Positions 55,226 to 64,000 of a stretch of DNA of 64,000 nt are shown piece by piece. This DNA comes from Okapia johnstoni (lineage: Eukaryota; Chordata; Mammalia; Artiodactyla; Giraffidae). The notes beneath the pieces were generated by a model. That model was not told the DNA's origin. It ran no database searches and saw only the letters and a list, made by a program, of their open reading frames with translations. The translations under genes and the position numbers were made by a program. The stretch lies in assembly GCA_024291935.2 (NCBI GenBank), contig CM044311.1, positions 21,289,001 through 21,353,000 on the forward strand. Reading direction: 5' to 3'. Within the stretch, counting starts at the first letter, position 1. Every line of letters begins with the position of its first letter.

Positions 55226-56409
55226 TAGGATCGTTTTCAATGTAAATAATCCTGCTCTCTACAAATAAAGACGGTTTTGTTTCTTTGTTTTTAATCTCCT
55301 TTTCTTTTATACTTCTTTTTCCTGTTTTGTGGCACTCCTGGAATATCCAGTACAACGTTGAACAGAATGACATCCTGGTCATCTTCGCAGTGTAGGGGAA
55401 AGTGATCCTATCACTCATGATTAATGACAGTTTGTGTTCACATAGGTCTGCTGGCAATATATGCTCTCCATTTGATCTATTTGCAAAATTTTTAGTGCTT
55501 ACATTTTTGAAAAATATGTGTCTGGGTACAGAATTAGATATTGACAGTGATTTTCTTTAACATTGTAAAAGGATCAGTGCATTCTCTTTTCACCCATATC
55601 ATTTCAGATAGGAAGCATGCTTTTATTCTTGTATTTTTCTGTTTTTCACCTCTGTCTGTTTTAAGATTTTCTTTTTAGTGTTGACTTTCAGTGATTTGAT
55701 ATTGTATGTTTTGGTGTGGTGTTCTGTATGTTTATCTTGGTCTGGGTTTGTTGAGATTCCTGACTCTTTGCATTTAGACTTTTCATCAAATATGAAAAGT
55801 GTTCAGGCATTTTTGCTTCACTATTTGTGCATGCCCTTCTCTTTCTTGTATTCAGGTAATGCATATATTTGAATGCTTGATTTGTTCTAGGTTTAAATAG
55901 GGTCTGGTTAATTTTTCAGTGAATATGTATATTCACTTATGTCATCTTTTTTCTTTCTTTCTCCTGTGCTTTAGTTTTATTATTTTTTGTATGTTTTCTG
56001 TTTAATAAATCTTTTCTTCAATAGTGCCTGAAGTGCTGTTAAATTTCAGGTGTACTATTTTCTTTTAGAATTTATTTTTGGAGATTCTTATATCCTTCTT
56101 TTCTCTTTCATTAAATTCATTTATTATTTTTATCATTTCTGTTTATGTTCCTATTGACTATTTTTGTCCTGATTGTGTATCGTAGTTTTCTGCTTGTTTA
56201 TTTGTTTTGGGCATCAGATATTATAAATTGTACAGTGTTGATTGTTGGATTTTGTTGGATTTTGTGATACTCTTTAATATTGAAATCTATTCTGATAAAT
56301 TCCTTGAAGATCAGTTTGAACTTTTAAATGTATATTTGTAAGCTCTCTTAGAATAGGTGTAGAACAGCTTTTGTTCTCAAGTTAATTAACCACACTTCTT
56401 AAGTATGGA

Positions 56410-56626
56410 AAAAAGGGGCTTCCCTGGTGGCTCAGAGGGTAAAGCGTCTGCCTGCAATGCGGGAGACCTGGATTCAATCCTTGGGTCGAGAAGATACCCT
56501 GGAGAAGGAAATGGCAATCCACTCCAGTGTTCTTGCCTGGAGAACCCCATGGACAGAGGAGCCTGGTAGGCTACAGTCCACCGGGTCACAAAAAGTTGGA
56601 CACGACTGAGCGACTTCACTTTCACT
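56410..56626 (+). mobile_element. Bov-tA SINE, best preserved, 14-bp duplication
   Basis: Closest to the usual Bov-tA: 'ggcttccctggtggctcaga' with A box 'tggctcagagggtaaag', B box 'ggattcaatccttgggtcg', body 'ggcaatccactccagtgttc', tail 'gttggacacgactgagcgac' and a '(ttcact)n' end. Duplication 'ttcttaagtatgga' (56396-56409) and 'ttcttaggtatgga' (56627-56640), 13 of 14 matching. The internal RNA polymerase III promoter boxes look intact. Confidence 0.97.
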
Positions 56627-57008
56627 TTCTTAGGTATGGATTTATGGGACTCTCTGATGAACATGCTATTATTTAAAAGGGATCTTTCCTATCTTTTTGT
56701 GATCTCTTGGAATTTTTTGACTTGAAACTCCCTAGTAATTTTTCTTTCCCTGGAAGATGTGCTTTCCAGGCCTCAGGGTGCATAATCAGATTGGTAGTAA
56801 ACTAAAATCTCCAAGGTGAATCACTCATATATCTGGAATTACTTTCTGGGAATTGTCTGAACCAAGTAGCTCAACTCCATAAATTATAGTTCAATTGTCT
56901 TTTTCAACTCTGATACCTGTTTATCAATTGAATGAAATTGATGGTCCCTGTTTTGCTGGATCCCTTCCTGAACTGGACTCCATATATCACATACATATAT
57001 AACATGCA

Positions 57009-57118
57009 GTCCCTATGGCAACCTACTCCAGTATTCTTGCCTGGGAAATCCCATGGACCAAGGGGCCTGGCAGGCTATAGTCCATAGGGTTGTAAACAGT
57101 CAGACGCAGCTGAGCATG
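57009..57118 (+). mobile_element. Single Bov-A unit
   Basis: Headless Bov-A ('ccctatggcaacctactcca', 'attcttgcctgggaaatccc', 'cagtcagacgcagctgagca'). Confidence 0.9.
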
Positions 57119-57350
57119 CACATATATTTCATATAGCCAGAAGACCTGGGTGATGGTATAAGTCACCTGATTGCTTTCCATTCTCTACCTCCTGCCTTTT
57201 GTTCAGCATCAAATACATGTTTTCTATATTTTGTCCATCTTTCTATTTGTTTATTTTGTGTGGGTAGCATAGACAGTGTTACTCTTTCATGCATAAAAAC
57301 AGTGCCAGGAAGCAACGTTCCAGGACTAATTTTATATTTCTTCATGGTCT
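57119..57350. other. Short unassigned gap before BovB
   Basis: No gene or nameable repeat. The open BovB frame that follows happens to extend about 20 codons into this flank. Confidence 0.4.
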
Positions 57351-58706
57351 AAATAAGAAGAGGTGGCAAGAATACACAGAAGAACTATACAAAAAAGATC
57401 TCCATGACCCAGATAATCATGATGGTGTGATCACTCACCTAGAGCCAGACATCCTGGAATGTGAAGTCAAGTGGGCCTTAGAAAGTATCACTACATACAA
57501 AGCTAGTGGAGGTGATGGAATTCCAGTTGAGCTATTTCAAATCCTGAAAAATGATGCTGTGAAAGTGCTGCACCCAATATGTCAGCAAATTTGGAAAACT
57601 CAGCAGTGGCCACAGGACTGGAAAAGGTCAGTTTTCATTCCAATCCCAAAGAAAGGCAGTGCCAAACAATGCTCAAACTCCTGCACAATTGCACTCATCT
57701 CACATGGTAGTAAAGGAATACTCAAAATTATCCAAGCTAGGCTTCAGCAATACGTGAACCGTGAACTTCCAGATGTTCAAGCTGGTTTTAGAAAAGGCAG
57801 AGGAACCAGAGATCAAATTGCCAACATCTGCTGGATCATAGAAAAAGCAAGAGAGTTCCAGAAAAACATCTATTTCTGCTTTATTGACTATGTCAAAGCC
57901 TTTGACTGTGTGGATCACAATAAACTGTGGAAAATTCGTAAAAAGATGGAAATACCAGACCACCTGACCTGCCTCTTGAGAAACCTGTATGCAGGTCAGG
58001 AAGCAACAATTAGAACTGGACATGGACCAACAGACTGGTTCCAAATAGGAAAAGGAGTGTGTCAAGGCTGCATATTGTCACCCTGATTATTTAACTTATA
58101 TGCAGAGTACATCATGAGAAATGCTAGGCTGGATGAAGCACAAGCTGGAATCAAGATTTCAAGGAGAAATATCAATAGCCTCAGATATGCAGATGACAAT
58201 ACCCTTATGGCAGAAAGTGAAGAAGAAATAAAGAGCCTCTTGATGAAAGTGAAAGAAGACAGTGAAAAAGTTGGCTTAAACTCAACATTCAGAAAGCTAA
58301 GATCATGGCATCCAGCCCCATCACTTCATGAGAAATAGATGAGGAAACAGTGGAAAGAGTGGCTGACTTTATTTTTCTGGGCTCCAAAATCACTGCTGAT
58401 GGTGGTTGTAGCCATGAAATTAAAAGACACTTACTCCTTGGAAGGAAAGTTATGACCAACCTAGATAGCATATTAAAAAGCAGAGACATTACTTTGTCAA
58501 CAAATGTCAATTTAGTCAAAGCTTTGGTTTTTCCAGTAGTCATGTATGGGTGTGACAGTTGGACTGTGAAGAAAGCTGAGCGCCGAAGAACTGATGCTTT
58601 TGAACTGTGGTGTTGGAGAAGACTCTTGAGAGTCCCTTGGCAGCAAGGAGATCCAACCAGTCCATCCTCAAGAAAATCAATCCTGAGTGTTCATTGGAAG
58701 GACTGA
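57289..58706 (+). pseudogene. BovB ORF2 remnant with RT catalytic motifs
   Basis: Three open pieces of one former ORF2. Piece one (57289-58086, 265 codons; the first 20 or so are flank-derived) holds 'ASGGDGIP' at 72-79, 'FIPIPKKGSAKQ' at 116-127, 'QAGFRKGRGTRDQ' at 164-176 and the first catalytic motif 'CFIDYVKAFDCVDH' at 197-210. Piece two (58114-58338, same frame after one TGA) has the 'YADD' box ('RYADDNTLMA'). Piece three (58350-58706) has the region after it. Both catalytic motifs survive, but the stop and two frameshifts make it non-functional. Confidence 0.93.
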
Positions 58707-58955
58707 TGCTGAATCTCCACTACTTTTCCCGCCTGATGTGAAAAACTAACTCATTTGAAAAGGGTCTGATGCTGGGAAAGATTGAAGGAGGTAGGAGAAT
58801 GGGACGACAGAGGATGAGATGGTTGGATGGCATCACTGACTCAGTGGACATGGGTTTGAGTAAACTCCAGTAGTTGGTGATTGATGCCAGGGAGACCTGG
58901 CATGCTGCAGTCCATGGGGTCGCAAAGAGTTGGACACAACTGGGAGACTGAACTG
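57351..58955 (+). mobile_element. BovB LINE, 5'-truncated, longest RT frame
   Basis: About 1.6 kb of colinear BovB from 'aataagaagaggtggcaaga' to 'actgggagactgaactgaag'. The RT and C-terminal regions are present; the endonuclease is absent. Breaks: TGA at 58084-58086, a one-base loss near 58279, a second one-base loss near 58640, and a worn end after 58700. I could not find a convincing duplication. Confidence 0.95.
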
Positions 58956-59391
58956 AAGTGAAGCATCATTAAGGAAATACAGCTTGTTATATTTAAAGGA
59001 GAAATTTCACAGCTGAAGATCAGGTATAATACCAAAGATTTCATAGTATAACTCAAGGTGGTAGTTGCTACAATTTAGAATCCATAGATCTATCTTTATG
59101 TTGTAGCAATTACTGATTTATTTTTTTACTTTAAGATTCATGTGCTTTTTTTCAATAACCTTTATAGCCTTATATTAGTTATTAGATAATTTCTGCGGTC
59201 ATGGGTTTTATATAAACAGTACCTAATCATTATCAAATGAAGTACATTCTTTACATTTATATTTTTGAATAAACTTTATAATCCCTTGAATTGCTGTTTG
59301 TGTGATATGTGAAATAGTGTTTAAGTTAAAAAAAAAAGTGATGCATTATTTTTTAAATAGTCTTTGTTGCCCCAAGAAGCATACTTTCCCC
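58956..59391. other. Unassigned AT-rich DNA
   Basis: No gene or nameable repeat. Confidence 0.45.
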
Positions 59392-59590
59392 TCCAGCTTT
59401 ATTCAGGTATAACTGGTATAAAATCGACTGCATATAAGTAATATACACAATTTGGTGATTTTGGAAATATATATACACATATAATCATCACCACAATCTA
59501 GGTAATAAACATATTTGTCACTTCCAAATGTTTCCCTTTGCCTTCCTGTGGTTTTTTTCCCTCCATCCCACACCCAAGAAAGATGTTTTA
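59392..59590 (-). mobile_element. L1 3' UTR fragment, reverse strand
   Basis: 'ctttattcaggtataactgg', 'acacaatttggtgattttgg' and 'taatcatcaccacaatctag' follow the reversed 3' UTR of old L1 subfamilies. Confidence 0.78.
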
Positions 59591-60047
59591 AATATAACAA
59601 GTAGCTACGACTTGTACATATAATAACAATTTAAGAACTGTTTCCCAAAATAAATGCTCTAGAGGTGATATTGGATCTTAGCATGGCTATGATTAATGAT
59701 GTTGTAAATTCCATTTCTTGTGGGGGTTTTGTCTAATGTTGATTTTTTAATTCAGATTCTCATGTGTATTGGAGGGCCCTGGTTATTAGAACTCTCATAA
59801 ATAAATGAGAGTTTCATTCTCTAATATTTAAACATTCACAAATATTTTAAAGATGAATTTATTTTGTAATTTTATAGATTATTATAAATAAATAAATTTA
59901 TTTAAACTTTATTAAAAATTTACCTTCCAATAAGATTATTTAATTATTTAAAATTAATAAAAGTACTATCTAAAGCCCAATTGTTTAGAAGTAAAGATAA
60001 TTTGTATATTTCTGTCTTTTTAATATGTTTACATTCTGAAACTTAGT
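59591..60047. other. Unassigned AT-rich DNA
   Basis: No gene or nameable repeat. Confidence 0.45.
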
Positions 60048-60112
60048 TTTTGTTGTTGTTATTGTTCAGTCACTAAGTCGTGTCTGACTTTTACAACTCC
60101 ATTGACTGCAAG
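60048..60112 (-). mobile_element. Bov-tA tail fragment
   Basis: 'gttgttgttattgttcagtc' followed by 'actaagtcgtgtctgactt' and 'ccattgactgca' is the reversed SINE tail with its (TTG)n end. The remainder of the SINE is absent. Confidence 0.85.
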
Positions 60113-60547
60113 ATAGGATCAATGTCACCTGCAGCCTCACCAATTCTCTTTCCTGAGCAGCCTAACCTTTCTATATCTAATAGTCTGCCTTCTGTCACTG
60201 ACAGTTTTCTTACAGCTTTCATTCATTTAAAGCTTCCTCAAGCTTTTTAAGTGTCTGTTTTTCAAAGACATCTGATTACCCCCTTAAAACTTCATTCTTT
60301 TTCTGTCATGCTTTGTCTTATTGCTAAAAGTGCTGAGGTTGTTACTAATTCATAGTAAAATACATATGGAAACAAGATAAGTGTTGTATAGGAAATTCTT
60401 TTGGTGATTCTGAAATCTTGTTATATAAATTCATTTGATGTTATATTGTACTAAACCTAAAGGAAAAGTCCAAAGGATCATAGAATTTAACAGTGGGATA
60501 AGAATTATACTTAAATATTCATTTAATTACCATTAGTTCATTCATTT
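60113..60547. other. Unassigned DNA
   Basis: No gene or nameable repeat. Confidence 0.45.
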
Positions 60548-60686
60548 TGGGGTTCCCTGGTGGCACAGATGAAAAAAGAATCTGTCTGCCATGAAGGAGA
60601 CCCAGGTTTGATCCCTGGGTTAGGAAGATCTCCTGGAGAAGGAAATGGCAACACACTCCAGTACTCTTGCCTGGAGAATTCCATTC
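60548..60686 (+). mobile_element. Bov-tA SINE, 3'-shortened
   Basis: 'ggggttccctggtggcacag' head with B box 'ggtttgatccctgggttagg' and the start of the Bov-A body, ending at 'gcctggagaattccattcc'. The BovB-like tail is missing. A 'ttcattcatt' word flanks both sides (60538-60547 and 60689-60698), which may be the duplication. Confidence 0.92.
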
Positions 60687-60687
60687 C

Positions 60688-60710
60688 ATTCATTCATTTA
60701 ATGAATGAAT
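60688..60710. repeat. Short perfect palindrome
   Basis: 'attcattcatt', one T, then its exact reverse complement 'aatgaatgaat'. It lies directly at the truncated end of the Bov-tA. Confidence 0.9.
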
Positions 60711-61938
60711 TAATTAAGTTCATTCATTTAATTACCCTTAGCTCACCAAATAAGTAATTTTTTAATAGTCTTGGGCTTTCTATCATAAAATAAGATTATT
60801 TATAATAAAAGTCTACTAAAGAACAGATTATTATATGACCACAATTTACCTATTTTTCATGGCAGTTATGAAAATTTAAATGAAATAGTTCATTATTTCT
60901 CTTGTTTCCTCTTTTTCTCCAAATAACTTCAAATAACTCTGCAATAGATAAGGTTGCTCTTGTGGTTCAGTCAGTACTGAAACAACCTGTTTTACTGTTT
61001 CATGAACCAATTATTTATTCCATTATTTAAACTCTCCCCATACCCCAAAATTTCCAATGCAAAATAAAAATGACAAAGGAATTGTTTTTGACTATTTAGA
61101 AAGAGGGACTTCTTGATCTTACTTTTGTATTTCGTGTAATCTCCAAGGGTATGATGTAGTAGCCTATATTTTATGACTAATCTTGCTGTTCTTCACATAT
61201 TCATCCAATATATTTTTCAATATATTGAAATATATTCATTCAATATATTTTTCTTGCAACTAATAACAAAATATTAAAATATCTGCTCTATTCAAATACA
61301 TATCCCAGGAGAATAGCAAAAGGAAAAGTGTGTATAGTGCTCTTTTGTTGCAAAAGTTTGAAGAGAAGCATAACCATCATAAAAGGAGGAAGTGGTAACA
61401 GATGCCCTACAAAAGTTGAAAAAGAGCAGAGTATAGAGTATGAGACATATGCATGTATGGGTAAAACATTCCCGGGCTCTTTTCTTACTCCTTTTCAACA
61501 GAGACTATTAGCACAAAGATTTTCAAGGTGGTCTATGCTCCCATATATTCAAAGGAATCTATTCTAGTTACATGAAGATATCAGGGTACATATATACCCC
61601 AAATATAATCTCATAAAGAGTGGGACAAAGAAAAATTTCATATGCTATTCTACCTTACTGAAACATTAGAGATACTGATTATTCAAAAATTGTTTGAATA
61701 TTTTGCTTTGTCTTGCCATTGTAAAACTCTAGTCTTTTGTTGTAGCAATATATGTAGATGACAACATATATGTGAAAGAAGCATTGATAATATTTAGAAA
61801 AGTGTTTAATAATATGTTTAGCATATCATCTTGTGGCTTAATTACTTTATATATATAATTCTGGCACAAAAGCATTTCTTGCATACAAAAGGCATTCGAT
61901 AACCACATATTAGGTTATAGAAAGGTTTAAGAGAGAAT
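60711..61938. other. Unassigned AT-rich DNA
   Basis: About 1.2 kb without a gene or clear repeat. Two frames of 68-79 codons on opposite strands near 61292-61567 lack domains. Confidence 0.45.
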
Positions 61939-61947
61939 TGTTTACTC

Positions 61948-62123
61948 ATAGGACTTCCCTTGTTGCTCAGCTGATAAAGAATCCGCCTGCAATGTGGGAG
62001 ACCTGGGTTCGATCCCTGGGTTGGGAAGATCCCCTGGAGAAGGGAAAGGCTACCCACTCTGGTATTCTGGCCTGGAGAATTCCGTGGACAGTCCATGGGG
62101 TCACAGAGTCAGACACGACTTTG
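61948..62123 (+). mobile_element. Bov-tA SINE with 9-bp duplication
   Basis: Head 'ttgctcagctgataaagaat' (A box) and 'gggttcgatccctgggttgg' (consensus B box), body 'ctggtattctggcctggaga' and a shortened tail 'gagtcagacacgacttt'; about 30 bases of body before the tail are missing. Perfect duplication 'tgtttactc' at 61939-61947 and 62124-62132. Confidence 0.95.
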
Positions 62124-62132
62124 TGTTTACTC

Positions 62133-62339
62133 CCCTTTGTTTATTCATAACAAAGGGGAAATAACAGATAAGCTCCTTCTAAGAAAGAGGAGACCCAAGG
62201 TGGTATTCAGCTCTAAGGTCATGATTAAGGAATAAACTGCCATTAAAGAGAATAAGAAAACAATCGGATTGTTAATGAATGCTAATCTTTAACTTTGGGT
62301 TGGTATGACAGAGTATACAATTGTCTCCATATTCAAAAG
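62133..62339. other. Short unassigned gap
   Basis: No gene or nameable repeat. Confidence 0.4.
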
Positions 62340-62638
62340 CGATTGTGTTTAGGATCTCCAGTGTATATCAAAACCTGTGGATGCTCAAGTCCCTTATATA
62401 AAATGGTATAATATTTGCATATAACCTATGCGTATGCTCCAATATACTTTAAAGCATCTCTAGATTACCTATAATATCTAATATAATGTAAATGTTATAT
62501 AAATAGTTGCCAGAATGCAGGTAATTATGTTTTGCTTTTTGGAATTTTCTGGAAAAAATATTTGGGGGGAACATTTTTGATTTGCAGTTGGTTTTATCCT
62601 AGGATGTGGAACCTGCTAATACAGAGAGCCAACTGTAA
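62340..62638 (+). mobile_element. Tigger-type MITE relic (MER8-like)
   Basis: 'aaaacctgtggatgctcaag', 'tcccttatataaaatggtat', 'taacctatgcgtatgctcc' and 'ctctagattacctataatat', then 'ggaacctgctaatacagaga' and 'gccaactgtaatt' at the right end, match the order of a pogo/Tigger-type non-coding DNA transposon. I am sure of the class and less sure of the family. Confidence 0.72.
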
Positions 62639-63189
62639 TTCCAATGTCCTCCAGTCATGGCACCGTTTCAATCCCATGGGGTTTTTACTAGATATATATC
62701 AACAGCACACTGAAGGCTCTAGGCAGATAAAGAAGACAAGAGAAATCTCCTGAGGTATTGCAAGCCTTTAGCAGTGACAAGGCTGTTGCAGAGAAAAAGA
62801 GTTCAGGAGCATCAGCTTTTGGTGCATGGATTTTTGTTAGTATATTGTGGTTCCCACAGAAGACTGGAAATGGAAGTTGAAGATGGAAAGAATAGTGATT
62901 ACCACAGTGAAAACAAAATCTCATAGGTTCACTGTAAAGCAGACAGACATCTCCTACATGTTAAAGAGCTGGTATTTGTATTGTAAAATATACAGACATC
63001 TACAAAGTCAATTGGTTTTAGATGTCAAGCCTTACTAAAAAGAAAACTTTATCTTATTTGAAACCAATGGAATATTGAACTTATAAAGATGCTACATAGT
63101 CTAGATCCAGCTCAAAGATAAGCTTACCACAGTTTTCTACCACTGTAATATACACAGAGTACAAACAAAGGTAACTGTGTAGGCTTTTT
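62639..63189. other. Unassigned DNA
   Basis: No gene is supported. Contains a run of about 14 A at 63193. Confidence 0.4.
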
Positions 63190-63940
63190 GTAAAAAAAAA
63201 AAAAAGCAGGGAAATGTGACCAAAACTCAAGAGATGAAGCCATTAACAGACATTGACTTACACGCAAAAATTTCCACAACATATTTTTGACAAATCAGTT
63301 TAACATAAGTAAAATTAGAGTCCCTTAAGGAGTGAAGATAGAAAATCTAGTAGAATAGTTATTTGAGGAGATAATACCTAAATAATTGTCAAATTTAGCA
63401 AAAAAATTATAATACAAATCCAAGAAGCTCAGCAAAACACAAAGCTTAAGATAAATAACAATGATAAACATAAACGCTTAGATAAAATAGAATAATAAAA
63501 AGTGGAAAAGACTTTGTAATATTCTACTCATACTAACTCAAAGAAGACATAAAAAGAGAAAATGATGAAAAAAGAATATTTGTAATAAATAGAAAACTAA
63601 TAAAAAGACAATTGATTTAAATGGTATCATGCCAGTAATTATATTAATGCAAAGAAATTTTTTGTTCAAATGCTAGAAATTTATAACTGAATATCAATTT
63701 ATATATATATGTAGTTTTACAAAAACACAATTTGAATAAAATCTGAAATAGAGACAGTGAAAATGAAAAAGTTGAATGAATAAAATTAAACAGTTTAAGA
63801 AAAGCATATTAAGATAGCAAAGTATCAAGTTATATTAAGTCAAACAAAGTAAACCTCAAGAATAGGGAATATTATGAGTTATTTTTAAGTGAGTTTACAC
63901 GTAATAACTATAGAAAATTAGATAATATCCCACTTAAACA
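63190..63940 (+). mobile_element. Old L1/HAL1 5' part, forward strand
   Basis: Decayed forward L1: ORF1-like stretch with 'atttgaggagataataccta', 'aatccaagaagctcagcaaa', and then the endonuclease-side stretch 'gaagacataaaaagagaaaa', 'cagtaattatattaatgcaa', 'caaagtaaacctcaagaata'. Every frame is broken. Confidence 0.65.
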
Positions 63941-63941
63941 T

Positions 63942-64000
63942 AGTTGTTGTTCAGTCACTAAGTTGTGTCCGACTCTTTGTGACTTCATGGACCACAGCGC
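63942..64000 (-). mobile_element. Bov-tA tail, cut by window end
   Basis: 'gttgttgttcagtcactaag', 'ttgtgtccgactctttgtga' is the reversed SINE tail. The rest lies beyond the window. Confidence 0.9.

Larger units (their letters stand above)
54690..56960 (-). mobile_element. Old L1, reverse strand, split
   Basis: Decayed old L1 in reverse: 54690-55008 (3' UTR-like 'tttccccctcttccagcccc'), 55226-56395 (ORF2 piece 'cttttatacttctttttcct', 'ccagtacaacgttgaacaga', then further upstream sequence) and 56641-56960. A BovB tail (55009-55225) and a Bov-tA (56410-56626) interrupt it. Boundaries and subfamily are uncertain. Confidence 0.6.

Noticed and set aside
54915..55457. 180-codon minus-strand frame
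   Set aside because: A patchwork of old L1 and the antisense of a BovB tail; no domain and no start signal.
56410..56480. tRNA gene suggested by A and B boxes
   Set aside because: The boxes belong to a SINE head; there is no foldable complete tRNA with an acceptor stem.
1..64000. A new gene cluster, defence system or other undescribed system
   Set aside because: After reading both strands I find only transposable elements, simple repeats and unassigned AT-rich DNA. No set of linked, intact genes is present.

Overview
The window looks like 64 kb of gene-free nuclear DNA from a ruminant (cattle, sheep, goat, deer or a relative). The evidence is the repeat content. BovB/RTE LINE copies, Bov-tA and Bov-A2 SINEs (which share the BovB 3' tail), CHR SINEs of whales and even-toed ungulates, and ruminant-type L1 are spread over a very AT-rich background. 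I cannot tell the species. I see no host protein-coding exon, no RNA gene, no CRISPR array and no operon-like arrangement. The longer reading frames are nearly all broken BovB reverse transcriptase, broken L1 ORF2, or chance frames across SINEs and microsatellites.

Layout. 1-2.1 kb: unassigned DNA with one Bov-tA. 2.1-8.5 kb: one old reverse-strand L1, interrupted by a BovB tail, a Bov-tA and a younger L1 3' end. 8.6-16 kb: three BovB copies (8.8, 12.6-14.5 and 15.5 kb), a Bov-A2 and an old hAT relic. 16.7-19.6 kb: a hAT-type MITE, an L1 piece with a SINE inside it, and a CHR SINE interrupted by two Bov-tA units. 19.6-28 kb: unassigned DNA, a BovB tail, several SINEs, microsatellites and a tentative LTR-like block. 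28-35.8 kb: the densest nesting, with CHR SINEs, an old L1, a two-level SINE/BovB nest and a BovB with an inverted 5' part sitting inside a Tigger2/MER28-like MITE. 36-46 kb: mostly unique-looking DNA with an L2-like piece, a MIR, an L1 3' end and a few SINEs. 46-50 kb: an old L1 hosting BovB and Bov-tA. 50.6 kb: a Tigger1-derived relic. 51-54 kb: quiet AT-rich DNA. 54-59 kb: an MLT1-like LTR end, an old L1 and the BovB copy with the longest open RT frame. 59-64 kb: L1 3' end, Bov-tA copies, a Tigger-like MITE and the 5' part of an old L1.

How the parts relate. Most young insertions here carry 9-15 bp target-site duplications that can be read directly, so insertion order can be worked out at several nests. 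The SINEs depend on BovB for movement because they share its 3' tail. No BovB copy here is intact: all lack the endonuclease part and carry stops or frameshifts. I found no convincing new functional system. The points most worth a second look are the inverted BovB with its duplication (33.2-35.0 kb), the two-level nest (31.9-32.5 kb), an unnamed sequence of about 130 bp present twice (16.0 and 20.7 kb), and a unique-looking block at 43.4-44.1 kb. Family names come from memory of the families and not from a database search.
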